Origin: Sphingobium naphthae
Lineage (GTDB): Bacteria > Pseudomonadota > Alphaproteobacteria > Sphingomonadales > Sphingomonadaceae
Direction: 5' to 3'
Length of the DNA: 64,000 bases
NCBI RefSeq assembly: GCF_020782235.1
Contig: NZ_JAJGNO010000011.1
Coordinates: forward strand, 62,001 to 126,000
Made by a program: the position numbers and the translations under genes. Of the stretch, positions 44,483 through 53,988 are shown piece after piece (within the stretch, counting starts at the first letter, position 1; every line of letters starts with the position of its first letter). The notes beneath the pieces are model-generated. The model did no database searches. It had not been told where the DNA came from and saw only the letters and a list, made by a program, of their open reading frames with translations.

Positions 44483-45151
44483 ATGAAGAAGATCCTCCCG
44501 CTCGCCCTGCTCGCCCTTCCCGCCGCTCTGGTCGCCGCGCCCGCGGTGAACTGGGTCAGCCGCGTCACGATGACGCCGATCGGCGGCCATTATATGGGCA
44601 ATCCGGCCGCGCCCACGAAGCTGATCGAATATGTCAGCTACACCTGTTCGCACTGCGCCCATTTTGTTGGCGAAGCGAGCGCTCCGCTCCGGACCGACTA
44701 TGTGAAGGGCGGCAAGGTCGGGGTGGAGGTGCGCAACGCGGTGCGCGACAAATATGACCTCACCGCCGCGCTGCTGGCCCGCTGCGGCGGCCCGGCAAAG
44801 TTCATGGGCAATCACGAAGCGCTCTTCGCCAACCAGAGCGCCTGGATCGTCCAGGTCGAAGCCTATGACGGCAACGGCGCGGCAAAGCCGACCGACCAGA
44901 TTCCCGCGCTCAAGGACATCGGTCAGAAGACCGGCCTCTATGCGCTGATGAACAAGCGCGGCTTCACCAATGCCCAGCTCGACGCCTGCATCGCCAATCC
45001 GCAATCGATGAAGCAGGTGCTGGCGATGACGGACGAGGCCTGGACCAAGGTGAAGATCACCGGGACTCCCGGCTTCACCATCAACGGCACGAAGGTCGAC
45101 GGATCGACCTGGGCGATCGTCAAGGCCGCATTGCCCCCCGTCGCGCGCTGA
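44483..45151 (+). CDS. Periplasmic DsbA-like thiol oxidoreductase 1
   Basis: A 222-residue exported protein with a signal peptide (1-20) and a thioredoxin fold with helical insert. The active site CSHC is at 55-58 (YTCSHCAHF), and the cis-Pro loop is KITGTPGFTING. This DsbA subgroup (thioredoxin_4) occurs in alphaproteobacteria next to smc. It probably forms or reshuffles disulfides in exported proteins. It is followed by a second related copy 44 bp downstream. Confidence 0.9.
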   Translation: MKKILPLALLALPAALVAAPAVNWVSRVTMTPIGGHYMGNPAAPTKLIEYVSYTCSHCAHFVGEASAPLRTDYVKGGKVGVEVRNAVRDKYDLTAALLARCGGPAKFMGNHEALFANQSAWIVQVEAYDGNGAAKPTDQIPALKDIGQKTGLYALMNKRGFTNAQLDACIANPQSMKQVLAMTDEAWTKVKITGTPGFTINGTKVDGSTWAIVKAALPPVAR

Positions 45152-45195
45152 TCTACACCCGCAACGAACCGCCAATCATCGGAGCCCTGCCCGTC

Positions 45196-45927
45196 GTGAA
45201 AGCCCTTACCGGTCTGACCCTCGTCGCCCTCAGCCTCGGCCTTGCCGCCTGCAACAGCAGCGAGGACGCCGCCAAGCCGAGCGGCGAACCCATCGCCGCC
45301 GTTCCCGCGCCAGCGGGAACCAGCTGGTCCGCGACCGTCAACGAAACGCCCGAGGGCAATTTCGTGATGGGCAATCCCGACGCCAAGCTCAAGCTCGTCG
45401 AATATGGGTCCTTCACCTGCAGCCATTGCGCCGATTTCGCCGAGACCGCCTCGCCGGAAATCCGCGAGCGCGTCGACACCGGCAAGATGAGCTACGAATT
45501 CCGCACCTATGTGCGCGACCCCATCGACCTCACCACCGCGTTGCTGGCCCGCTGCGGCGGCAAGGACGTCTTCTACCCGCTGTCCGAACAGTTTTTCGCC
45601 AATCAGAAGGCGATGTTCGACAAGGTTCAGGGTCAGGAAGGCGCTTTCAAGGGCGTGGAACAACTCCCCCCCGCTCAGCGTCCCGTCGCCATCGCCCAGA
45701 TCGCCGGCCTGATCGACTTCGCCAAGCAGCGCGGCATTTCGGAGGACCAGGCCAAGCAGTGCCTGGCCGACACCGCCACCGCCGAAAAGCTGGCCAAGGG
45801 CGTCGAGGCAGCGAACAACCAATATCAGATTCAGGGCACGCCCAGCTTCCTGATCAACGGCGTGCTGGTCGACAATGTCGCCAATTGGGCCTCGCTTGAA
45901 CCCAAGCTCAAGGAAGCGGGTCTCTGA
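45196..45927 (+). CDS. DsbA-like thiol oxidoreductase 2, lipoprotein
   Basis: A 243-residue relative of the preceding protein, with a lipoprotein signal (LSLGLAACN, lipidated Cys19), an Ala/Pro linker, active site CSHC at 75-78 (FTCSHCADF) and cis-Pro loop QIQGTPSFLING. The start is GTG (45196) with GGAG 11 nt upstream. The pair probably arose by duplication: one copy is soluble in the periplasm and one is membrane-anchored, so they may serve different partners. Confidence 0.9.
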   Translation: MKALTGLTLVALSLGLAACNSSEDAAKPSGEPIAAVPAPAGTSWSATVNETPEGNFVMGNPDAKLKLVEYGSFTCSHCADFAETASPEIRERVDTGKMSYEFRTYVRDPIDLTTALLARCGGKDVFYPLSEQFFANQKAMFDKVQGQEGAFKGVEQLPPAQRPVAIAQIAGLIDFAKQRGISEDQAKQCLADTATAEKLAKGVEAANNQYQIQGTPSFLINGVLVDNVANWASLEPKLKEAGL

Positions 45928-46001
45928 TTGCGCGGCGGGGGGCTGACATCGCCACCTGACCATCAGGGAGCCGGGGCGGCGCGCTGCCCCGGATCGCCGC
46001 C

Positions 46002-49000
46002 GTGCAGATAAAGCGCCTCAAGCTATCCGGCTTCAAGAGCTTCGTCGACGCCACCGAATTGCGGATCGAGCCGGGACTGACCGGCATCGTCGGCCCCAAT
46101 GGCTGCGGCAAGTCCAACCTGCTGGAAGCGATCCGCTGGGTCATGGGCGAATCCAGCGCCAAATCGATGCGCGGCGCGGGCATGGAGGATGTCATCTTCG
46201 CCGGCACCGCCAGCCGGCCGCAGCGCGACTTTGCCGAAGTGTCGCTGCTGACCGTGCAGGAACAGGGCGAACTGTTCAACGCGGTAGAGGTCGGCGCCGA
46301 CGGCGAACTGGAAGTCACTCGCCGGATCGAGCGCGGCGCGGGCAGCGCCTATCGCGCCAATGGCAAGGATGTCCGGGCCAAGGATGTCGCGCTGATCTTC
46401 GCCGACGCCGCGACCGGTCCGCACAGTCCGGCGCTGGTCAGCCAAGGGCGGATCGCCGCCGTCATCGCCGCGCGCCCGCAGGAGCGCCGCGCCATGCTGG
46501 AGGAAGCGGCGGGCATCGCCGGCCTTCATGTCCGGCGCAAGGATGCCGAACAGAAATTGCGCGCGGCCGAAACCAATCTTGCTCGGCTCGACGAAATCCT
46601 GCTCGACATGGATGCGCGTGCCAATGCCCTGCGGCGGCAGGCCAAGGCGGCCGAACGCTATATTCGCCTGTCCGACCAGATCCGCATTGCCGAAGGCCGC
46701 ACTCTGTTTGCCCGCTGGCGCGAAGCGAACGCCAGCGCCGAAGCGGCCCGCGCCGAAGCTCGCCAGGCCGACGCCGCCGTCGCCGCCGCGCAGGAAGGGC
46801 AGGCGGCCGCCGCCGCCCACGCCCAGGCCGCCGTCGCCGCGCTTGCCGATCGCCGCGCCGCCGCCCAAGTGGCCCGCGATGCCGCCAATGAAGCGGGCCA
46901 TCGGCTGGCCGCCCTGCGCACCGAACGCGACTCGGTCGTTCGGCGCTTGGCCGACCTCGGCCAGCAAGCCAGCCGGCTGGAGGAGGATCGCGCGCGGGAA
47001 GGCACGCTCGCCAATGACGCGGCCGACGCCATTGCGCGGCTGACCGCCGAAATTGCGACGCTCAAGGCGCGAATCGCCGAGACGGAGAAACTGCGCCCCG
47101 ACTTTGCCGGTCGTATCGCAGCGGCGGAGGGCGAGGCGCGCGACGCCGAGCTGGAGCTGGCGCGAGCCATGGCCAGGCAGGCGGCCGAGCAGGCGGAGCT
47201 GCGCGTCGCCGAAGCCGCGCTCGCCGCCGCGCGCAACCAGCGCGATCGCGCCGAGCGCGAAGCTTCGCGGCTTCAAAGCGATGCTGCCGCCTTGCCCGAC
47301 GCTGCTCCGCTCGAAGCGCAGCGCGCTGCGGCGCAAGCGGACCAGGTCCAGGCGCAGGCAGACCGCGATGCCGCAGAAGCCGCGATCCAGTCTGCCGAGC
47401 AGGAACGTCAGACCGCCGCCGATGCGCGCGCCGCCGCCGAAGCCGCCCTCGCCTCCGCGCGCGCCGCCCTCGCCGCGCTGGACAGCGAAGCCGCCGCGCT
47501 CAAGCGCGCGGTCGATAGCGGCACCGGCAACAAGGCGCGCGCGCTCGACCAGTTGAAGGCCGCGCCCGGTTACGAACGCGCGCTCGCGGCCGCGCTGGGC
47601 GACGATCTCGAAGCGCCTGTCGGGGTCGAGGGCAAGCGCCGCTGGTCGGGCGCCGATCCACTGGCGCAGGACCCGACGCTGCCCGCCGGCACGACCCCGC
47701 TTGCCGACCACGTCACCGCGCCCGCCGCTCTCGCCCGCCGCCTGGCGCAGATCGCGGTGGCGGACCGCGACGAGAACCAGCCGCTCGCGGTGGGCCAGCG
47801 GCTCGTCACCCGCGATGGCCAGCTGCGCCGCTGGGACGGTTATGTCGCACTGGAGGGCGGAGCGGCCGCGGCCGAGCGGCTGATCCGACTCAACCGGCTG
47901 GAAGCGATCGCCGCCGCTCGCCCTGCCGCCCAGGCGGATGTGGACGCCGCCGCCAGCGCGCAGGATGAGGCCAAGGGGCGCGAACAGGGCGCAGTCACCG
48001 CCCTTGGCGCCGGCCGCAACGCCTTGTCGCAGGCCGACCAGCGGCTGCGCGCCGCGCTGCGCGCCGCTGACGAAGCAACCACTGCGCTCGAGCGACTCGC
48101 CGGTCGCCGCGAAGCCGTCGAGGAACGGCTGACCGCCGCGCGCAGCGATCTCGCTCGGGCGGAGGGTGAGCATGAGAAGGCACAGGCGGCCCGCGCCGCC
48201 ATGCCCGATGGCGCTGAGACTGGTCATCTGGTCGCGACGCTCGGCCAGGCCAGCGAGAAGGCGCGTGCCGCCGTCAGCCAGTTGCAGGCCGACCAGGCGC
48301 TAGCCGATCGCGCGCTTGGCAGCGATCGCGAGCGTCAGGCCGCCGCCGAAGCCGAGGTGAAGGGCTGGCGCGCCCGCGCGGGCGAAGCCGCCAAGCGCAT
48401 CGCCGCCATGGTCGCCCGCGGCGAGGAGATCGGCAAGGAACGCGCGGCGATTGCGGCCGAACCCGATCGATTGTCCCGCGCCATCGCCGATCTTGAAGCC
48501 CACGGATCGACCCTCAGCGCGACGGCCGAAAGCGCGCGCAGCGCCGAACATGCGGCCGAAGCCATGCTGCGCAGCGCCGAAGCGCAGGCAGCGCAGGCGG
48601 GCGAAACGCTGGCCGCCGCGCGCGAAGCCCGCGCCACCGCTGCGGCCCGCGCCGAAGCGGCCGACGAACGGCGGATCGAAACCAACCGCCTGTCGGGCGA
48701 ACGCTTCGAATGCCCGCCGCCGGTGCTGCCGGAAAAGCTCGGCTTCATGAGCGCCGACATCCGCATCGCCCAGACAGAACAGGCCGACCATGACCGTTTC
48801 GTCGCCGAACGCGAACGGATCGGTCCCGTCAACCTCGTCGCCGCACAGGAACTGGAGGAACTGGAAGCCAGCCAGGCGACCAGCCGAGCCGAGAGCGCCG
48901 AACTCACCACGGCCATCAACCAGCTGCGCGGATCGATCGGCAGCCTCAACCGCGAAGGCCGCCAGCGCCTGCTCGCCGCGTTCGAGGCGGTGGACGGTCA

Positions 49001-49445
49001 TTTCCGTCGGCTCTTCACCACCCTCTTCAATGGCGGCCAGGCGCATCTGGAGCTGATCGACAGCGACGATCCGCTCGAAGCGGGTCTGGAGATCATGGCC
49101 CAGCCGCCCGGCAAGAAGCTGGCCGCGCTCACATTGCTGTCGGGCGGCGAGCAGGCGCTTACGGCCGTCGCGCTCATCTTCGGCCTGTTCCTCACCAATC
49201 CCGCGCCGATCTGCGTGCTGGACGAAGTCGATGCGCCGCTTGACGACGCCAATGTCGAGCGGTTCTGCGACCTGCTCGACGCCATGGTGGCGCAGACCAA
49301 CACCCGCTACCTCATCGTCACTCATAACGCCGTCAGCATGGCGCGGATGCACCGGCTGTTCGGCGTCACCATGGTCGAACGCGGCGTCAGCCGCCTCGTG
49401 TCGGTCAATCTGCACGGCGCCGAAGCGCTGCTGGCGGCGGAATAG
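46002..49445 (+). CDS. smc: Chromosome segregation protein SMC
   Basis: A 1147-residue SMC of the usual length. Walker A is GPNGCGKS at 31-38, the N-terminal head is followed by Ala/Arg/Glu-rich coiled coil, the hinge lies near 500-640, and the C-terminal head has the LLSGGEQ signature near 1045 and Walker B VLDEVDAPLDDAN. It compacts and segregates the chromosome with ScpAB. The start is GTG (46002) with no obvious Shine-Dalgarno sequence, preceded by a small GC hairpin (CCGGGGC/GCCCCGG, 45971-45992). Probably co-transcribed with the dsbA-like pair. Confidence 0.95.
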   Translation: MQIKRLKLSGFKSFVDATELRIEPGLTGIVGPNGCGKSNLLEAIRWVMGESSAKSMRGAGMEDVIFAGTASRPQRDFAEVSLLTVQEQGELFNAVEVGADGELEVTRRIERGAGSAYRANGKDVRAKDVALIFADAATGPHSPALVSQGRIAAVIAARPQERRAMLEEAAGIAGLHVRRKDAEQKLRAAETNLARLDEILLDMDARANALRRQAKAAERYIRLSDQIRIAEGRTLFARWREANASAEAARAEARQADAAVAAAQEGQAAAAAHAQAAVAALADRRAAAQVARDAANEAGHRLAALRTERDSVVRRLADLGQQASRLEEDRAREGTLANDAADAIARLTAEIATLKARIAETEKLRPDFAGRIAAAEGEARDAELELARAMARQAAEQAELRVAEAALAAARNQRDRAEREASRLQSDAAALPDAAPLEAQRAAAQADQVQAQADRDAAEAAIQSAEQERQTAADARAAAEAALASARAALAALDSEAAALKRAVDSGTGNKARALDQLKAAPGYERALAAALGDDLEAPVGVEGKRRWSGADPLAQDPTLPAGTTPLADHVTAPAALARRLAQIAVADRDENQPLAVGQRLVTRDGQLRRWDGYVALEGGAAAAERLIRLNRLEAIAAARPAAQADVDAAASAQDEAKGREQGAVTALGAGRNALSQADQRLRAALRAADEATTALERLAGRREAVEERLTAARSDLARAEGEHEKAQAARAAMPDGAETGHLVATLGQASEKARAAVSQLQADQALADRALGSDRERQAAAEAEVKGWRARAGEAAKRIAAMVARGEEIGKERAAIAAEPDRLSRAIADLEAHGSTLSATAESARSAEHAAEAMLRSAEAQAAQAGETLAAAREARATAAARAEAADERRIETNRLSGERFECPPPVLPEKLGFMSADIRIAQTEQADHDRFVAERERIGPVNLVAAQELEELEASQATSRAESAELTTAINQLRGSIGSLNREGRQRLLAAFEAVDGHFRRLFTTLFNGGQAHLELIDSDDPLEAGLEIMAQPPGKKLAALTLLSGGEQALTAVALIFGLFLTNPAPICVLDEVDAPLDDANVERFCDLLDAMVAQTNTRYLIVTHNAVSMARMHRLFGVTMVERGVSRLVSVNLHGAEALLAAE

Positions 49446-49522
49446 GGCCAGCCCGCCCGCTTCGGACCTTGCCGCTGCATTGCGGCTGCGCCACCCTGGC
49501 CGCCTGTCGGATAGGAGCTTTC

Positions 49523-50632
49523 ATGGTGCAGCTGCCCCCCTTCGCGCTCGATCACTGGCTTTCCGCCCATGATTTCGTGTCCCCGCCGATCGCCTATAAT
49601 CTCGCGTCCAGCACTGGGCCGCGCTGGAGCGTGGCGGATCTCTGCGCGCTCAGCGATCCTTCGTTGACGCTCGACGATGTGGTGCTCAGCTACGCGCCGC
49701 CAGCGGGCGCTCCCGCGTTGCGCAGCGCCATCGCCGCCTTTCACGGCGTCGATCCCGACATGGTGGTCGCCACCACTGGCGCGTCGGAAGCGCTCTCCAT
49801 CCTCTTCTGCCTTGCCGCCCGGCCGGACGCACATATTCTGCTGCCCGATCCCGGCTATCCCGCCTATGAAGCCGTCGCGGGGGCCTGGGGCCTTGCGGCG
49901 CGTTCCTATCGGCTGGAGCGCGACCGGGGCTTCGCCCAGGATCCCGACGCCATCCTCGCGCATGTCGATGCGAACACCGCGATGGTGATCGTCAACACGC
50001 CGCACAATCCCAGCGGCAGCGTCATGCCGCGCGACACCATCGCCCGCCTGGCGACCGCGCTGGCGGAAAGGGGCGTGCCGCTGCTGGTGGACGAGGTCTA
50101 CCACCCTCTCTATTTCGGTCCGCCGCAGCGGTCGGCCGCGGGCCTCGCCAATGTCATCGTCACCAGCGACCTGTCCAAGGCGCTGTCGCTTCCGGGCCTG
50201 CGCACCGGCTGGTTGATCGACGCCGACGCGCAGCGACGCGCGCGCATCATCGACGCGCGCAGCTATTTCACGATCAGCGCGTCGCCTCTGCTCGAACGGC
50301 TCGCCACCCATGCGCTGCGCCACAGCGACGCGATCCTCGATCGGCTGGCGAGTGTCGCCACCGCCAATATCGCGCGATTGGATGCGCTGGTGAAAGACTC
50401 GGGCGGGGCGCTCGCCTGGGTCCGGCCGAGCGGCGGCACCACTGCTTTCCCATGGCTGGCGGATGATCGCGACAGCCGCCCCCTGTGCGAAGCGCTGGCG
50501 GCGCAAGGCGTGCTGCTCGCGCCGGGCGATTGTTTCGGTCATCCCGGCCATATGCGGATCGGCTTCGCCCAGCAGGCCGAGGACTTCGACATCGCCCTCG
50601 CCCGCATCGCTGCGGCGCTCGACCGGCTCTAG
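49523..50632 (+). CDS. PLP-dependent class I/II aminotransferase
   Basis: A 369-residue fold-type I aminotransferase. Asn162 is in NTPHNPSG, Asp190 is in LLVDEVY, and the PLP lysine is Lys219 in TSDLSKALSLPGLRTGW; a substrate-binding Arg is in HMRIGF near the end. The substrate is not evident. The ATG at 49523 has AGGAG 5 nt upstream; a longer frame to 49469 has none. It ends in CTAG, sharing its stop with the convergent phospholipase-D gene. Confidence 0.87.
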   Translation: MVQLPPFALDHWLSAHDFVSPPIAYNLASSTGPRWSVADLCALSDPSLTLDDVVLSYAPPAGAPALRSAIAAFHGVDPDMVVATTGASEALSILFCLAARPDAHILLPDPGYPAYEAVAGAWGLAARSYRLERDRGFAQDPDAILAHVDANTAMVIVNTPHNPSGSVMPRDTIARLATALAERGVPLLVDEVYHPLYFGPPQRSAAGLANVIVTSDLSKALSLPGLRTGWLIDADAQRRARIIDARSYFTISASPLLERLATHALRHSDAILDRLASVATANIARLDALVKDSGGALAWVRPSGGTTAFPWLADDRDSRPLCEALAAQGVLLAPGDCFGHPGHMRIGFAQQAEDFDIALARIAAALDRL

Positions 50633-52092
50633 CCGCGCTCGGGTCGCCCGAACCAGCCCTTCATCCGGCGGAACAGGCCGCGCTCGCTGATCGGCTCGAA
50701 CATCTCCTCCGGCCCCTCGGGGTCCAGAACTTCATTGTCGGCCAGCCATTCCTGCACGGCATTGAGGTCGGGCGTGCGATAGGGGCGCAGGGTGCGCCCC
50801 GGCTTCTGCCGCAGCTCCTCGATCCCCGCGATCAGCCCGCGCTGCGCGATCACCGCGGCTACCCGTTCGAGCGGCAGGTCGAGATGCTCGGCGATCAGGT
50901 CGTCGCGGATGCGCAGGATCGTCGCCTGCCGCCCCGCATTGGCCGGCAGCGCCGTGTCGATGCATATGTCGCATTCGGTGTCCAGTCGCATCGACCGGTT
51001 GTTCATGTTGGACGATCCGACCCGGATCAGCCGGTCGTCGACGATCAATATCTTGGCATGGACATAAATGGGTGCGCCGCGCTGGGTGAACGGGTGATAG
51101 AGGCGGAAGCGGCCATGCGGATCCCGCGCCTTCAGCGCCTCGAACAACCGGGCGCGCGCCGAATCCATCGCCTGGCTTTCCAGCCAGCCATCGGCCTGCT
51201 GCGGATTGATGACGATGATTTCGGGGCCATCGGGCTCGGCCAGCCGCTTGGCGATCGCCTCGGCGATCCGGCGCGAGGCGAAATATTGGCTCTCGGCATA
51301 GATATGCCGCTTCGCCGCCGCGATCTGGTTGAGGTAGAGCTGCTCGATCTCGATCAGCCCGTCCTGGTCGTCCATTTCGGGCGCCGTGCGGGCGATGGCG
51401 ATCTCGACATTCTCGAACTGCACCGGCAGGGCGTCGGGCCAGCATTCATATTCGCCTAGCACCGGCTCCAATTCGTCCCCGCCCGCGCCCTTCCAGCGCG
51501 CCCGGGCATGATCGCCCAGAGCCGCCGCCACCGGCCCCTTGAGCGCCGTGGTGGCATCATGCCAGGGGCCATAGGGCGATCCGTCGGGATGATGCCGGCC
51601 CAGTTCCTCGTCGCGATGATGGCGCGTGTCCCACCGGTCGCCGGTCATGTCGATGCCGCCGCAAAAAGCGAAGCAATCATCGATCACGACGATCTTCTGA
51701 TGATGCGAGGCCGCGGGCGGATGGTGGCTGTCCAACTTCACGGTGACGCGCGGATGCGCCATCCATTTGAGCGTGGTGAAGAAGTTCGTGGGCCGCGCCA
51801 TCGCCTTCATCGCGCCGACATCCCAGCGCAGCAGATAGATGTCCAGCTCCTGCGTCTGTTCCACCAGCCAGCTGATGAACTCGCCGATGGTGGTCGGCGC
51901 GCCGTCATGCGCCTCCTCCTCGCGCACCAGGCTGATCGCCGCGTCGAAATCCCATCCGATCAGCATGATGCGGCGCTTGGCCTTCATCATCGCTGCGCGG
52001 GCGTGGCGGAAATAGGCGTCGGCGTCGACCACCACGCTCGCCTTGTCCGCCCGCTCGATGCGCCAGCAGTCGGCGCCCGGTTGCGGCGTCAT
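50629..52092 (-). CDS. Phospholipase D-family protein (two HKD motifs)
   Basis: A 487-residue soluble protein with both HKD motifs intact: HHQKIVVIDD (His131, Lys133, Asp138) and VHAKILIVDD near 343. NNRSMRLDTECD follows the second, as in cardiolipin synthases and PLDs. No N-terminal membrane helices are seen, which is more PLD-like than ClsA-like. It would hydrolyse or transfer phosphatidyl groups. The ATG at 52092 overlaps the ubiA stop as ATGA; the long upstream frame is a shadow of ubiA. Confidence 0.9.
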   Translation of the reverse strand: MTPQPGADCWRIERADKASVVVDADAYFRHARAAMMKAKRRIMLIGWDFDAAISLVREEEAHDGAPTTIGEFISWLVEQTQELDIYLLRWDVGAMKAMARPTNFFTTLKWMAHPRVTVKLDSHHPPAASHHQKIVVIDDCFAFCGGIDMTGDRWDTRHHRDEELGRHHPDGSPYGPWHDATTALKGPVAAALGDHARARWKGAGGDELEPVLGEYECWPDALPVQFENVEIAIARTAPEMDDQDGLIEIEQLYLNQIAAAKRHIYAESQYFASRRIAEAIAKRLAEPDGPEIIVINPQQADGWLESQAMDSARARLFEALKARDPHGRFRLYHPFTQRGAPIYVHAKILIVDDRLIRVGSSNMNNRSMRLDTECDICIDTALPANAGRQATILRIRDDLIAEHLDLPLERVAAVIAQRGLIAGIEELRQKPGRTLRPYRTPDLNAVQEWLADNEVLDPEGPEEMFEPISERGLFRRMKGWFGRPERG

Positions 52093-52994
52093 GCAGCGCT
52101 CCCCACGGTAAGGCATCCCAGAAACATCAGCAGCCCGGCAAAGCGGTTCGATCGAAACTTGCGCAGCGGGTCGACCCCATCCTCCTTGAGGGTCGCAACC
52201 TGCCACAGCAGATGCGCCGCCATCGGCAGCAACGCCGCCAGCGCCAGCCCCTGCCCGCGCACCTGCCAGATGGCCGCCGCCCACAGCGTCAGCGCCAGCG
52301 CATAGCAAAGCGTGACTCCCAACCGGACATGCCGCCCCATCGACAAGGCGCTCGATCCTATTCCGATCAGCGCGTCATCCTCCCGGTCCTGCAGCGCGTA
52401 GATGGTGTCATAGCCAACGATCCACGGGATGGTTCCCGCATAGAGCAGTAATCCCGGCAGCGTCAGCGCGCCCGCCACTTCGCTCCATCCCACCAGGGCG
52501 GCCCAGGCAAAGACCAGTCCCAGCCAAATTTGCGGCCAACCGGTGATCCGCTTCATGAAGGGATAGGCGGCGACCAGCGCCAGACTGCCCAATGCGACGA
52601 TCTGCGCCATGGGACGCAGCTGCAACAGCACGATCAATCCGACCAGGCACAGCGCCAGCAGCCAAGCCCAGGCGGTCTTCAGCGCCATCGTCCCGCTCGC
52701 CAGCGGTCGCGCGGCGGTCCGCGCCACCTTCCGGTCGAGGTCGCGATCTACGATATCGTTGAACACGCATCCCGCGCCGCGCATCGCGATGCTGCCCAGC
52801 AGCAGCCAGGCGATCAGCGGCCAGCGGGCAAAGCCGCCGCCGGCCAAAGCCACCGCCCAGGCGCCGGGCCAGAAGAGCAGCCACCAGCCGATCGGCCGGT
52901 CCAGTCGCGCCAGTTGCGCCAGCACGCGCGGCGTCTCCGGCAGGCGGGCAAGGAGGCCCCGCGCCTCGCTGTCGGGAACGATGGTGTCGGTCAT
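52089..52994 (-). CDS. ubiA: 4-hydroxybenzoate polyprenyltransferase
   Basis: A 301-residue integral membrane prenyltransferase with about nine helices. The first aspartate motif is NDIVDRDLDRKV with the following TAARPLASG, and the second is YDTIYALQDREDD. It attaches the polyprenyl tail to 4-hydroxybenzoate in ubiquinone synthesis. It starts at ATG 52994, divergent from rsmE across 149 bp, and is translationally coupled to the downstream PLD gene. Confidence 0.95.
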   Translation of the reverse strand: MTDTIVPDSEARGLLARLPETPRVLAQLARLDRPIGWWLLFWPGAWAVALAGGGFARWPLIAWLLLGSIAMRGAGCVFNDIVDRDLDRKVARTAARPLASGTMALKTAWAWLLALCLVGLIVLLQLRPMAQIVALGSLALVAAYPFMKRITGWPQIWLGLVFAWAALVGWSEVAGALTLPGLLLYAGTIPWIVGYDTIYALQDREDDALIGIGSSALSMGRHVRLGVTLCYALALTLWAAAIWQVRGQGLALAALLPMAAHLLWQVATLKEDGVDPLRKFRSNRFAGLLMFLGCLTVGSAA

Positions 52995-53143
52995 GCGCCC
53001 CGATTATCGCCTGCGCCCCGATCAGGAAAGCCACTTCATCCTGTCCGCGCCGCATTCGGCGGCGGCGTGGATGGGACAGCGCGCAAGTCACGTCCACCTG
53101 ACGCGCTCGACAGGATGGGCGGCGCAGGGCATGAGGGGCGGCG

Positions 53144-53890
53144 ATGACCGCTACTCCTGCCTGGCCTCCGCAGAGCGCGCCGCGCCTTCATGTCGAAACC
53201 CAGCTGGGCGAAGGGATCGCCGTGCCGGTGGACGGCAACCCCGCCCATTATCTGATCAGTGTCATGCGGGTGAAGCCCGACGACATCGTCCTGCTGTTCG
53301 ACGGCCGATCCGGCGAATGGGCGGCGCGGGCCCGCGACATCCGCAAGCGTGATCTGGTGCTGGAATGCGTGGCCCAGACCAAGCCGCCCGAACAGGTGCC
53401 CGATTTCTGGCTCTGCTGCGCCCCCATTCGCAAGGGCCGCATCGACCTGATCGCCGAAAAGGCGTGCGAACTGGGCGTCGCGAAGCTGCAGCCCGTGCTC
53501 ACTCGCCGCGCCGTGGTGGACAAGCTCAATCTCGACCGGCTGCACGCCCATCTGGTGGAGGCGGCCGAACAATGCGGCCGCACCGCCCTGCCCGACCTGG
53601 GCGGCATGATGAAGCTGGACGCCCTGCTCAAGGACTGGCCTGCCGGCCGCCATCTCTTCTTCGCCGACGAAAGCGGCGGCGCGGCGCTGGACTCAACGCT
53701 GCGCGCCCATCCCGGACCCGCCGCCTTCCTCGTCGGGCCCGAAGGCGGCTTCGACCCGCAGGAACGCGATGCGATCCGAGCGACGCCCGGCGCCGTGCCG
53801 GTCTCGCTCGGCCCCCGCATCCTGCGCGCGGAAACCGCCGCCATCGCCGCCACATCGGCATGGATGACGATCAACGGCGATTGGAAATAG
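53144..53890 (+). CDS. rsmE: 16S rRNA (uracil-1498-N3)-methyltransferase
   Basis: A 248-residue SPOUT methyltransferase. An N-terminal PUA-like domain (about 13-80) precedes the knotted domain with EKACELGV, EAAEQCGR, LVGPEGGF and LGPRILRAETA, the RsmE hallmarks. It methylates U1498 of 16S rRNA. The GAGGGGCGGCG before ATG 53144 is a loose ribosome site. It is divergent from ubiA and about 100 bp upstream of gshA. Confidence 0.95.
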   Translation: MTATPAWPPQSAPRLHVETQLGEGIAVPVDGNPAHYLISVMRVKPDDIVLLFDGRSGEWAARARDIRKRDLVLECVAQTKPPEQVPDFWLCCAPIRKGRIDLIAEKACELGVAKLQPVLTRRAVVDKLNLDRLHAHLVEAAEQCGRTALPDLGGMMKLDALLKDWPAGRHLFFADESGGAALDSTLRAHPGPAAFLVGPEGGFDPQERDAIRATPGAVPVSLGPRILRAETAAIAATSAWMTINGDWK

Positions 53891-53907
53891 TTTCAATCCG
53901 CTATCTT

Positions 53908-53939
53908 CTTGAACCGGTCATAGGTGCAACTTATCTGTG
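53908..53939 (+). promoter_or_regulatory. RpoH (sigma-32)-like promoter upstream of gshA
   Basis: CTTGAA (53908-53913), 16 bp, then CTTATCTGTG (53930-53939). This matches the alphaproteobacterial heat-shock consensus CTTGAA-N(11-16)-CYTATNTNNG at every defined position. It ends 49 bp before the gshA ATG. A small inverted repeat (CGCGTC ... GACGCG, around 53944-53961) lies between promoter and gene. Confidence 0.6.
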
Positions 53940-53988
53940 CGCGACGCGTCTGATTTGACGCGCAAAGGGGAAGCACTAAGGGCGGGGC

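Noticed and set aside
45971..45992. The CCGGGGC/GCCCCGG hairpin before smc as a terminator.
   Set aside because: No T-run follows and it is 9 bp from the smc GTG; more likely chance GC pairing or a leader hairpin.
46023..48227. A 734-codon minus-strand frame inside smc.
   Set aside because: Gly/Arg-rich low-complexity translation created by the Ala/Glu-rich coiled coil of SMC; no start context or motif.
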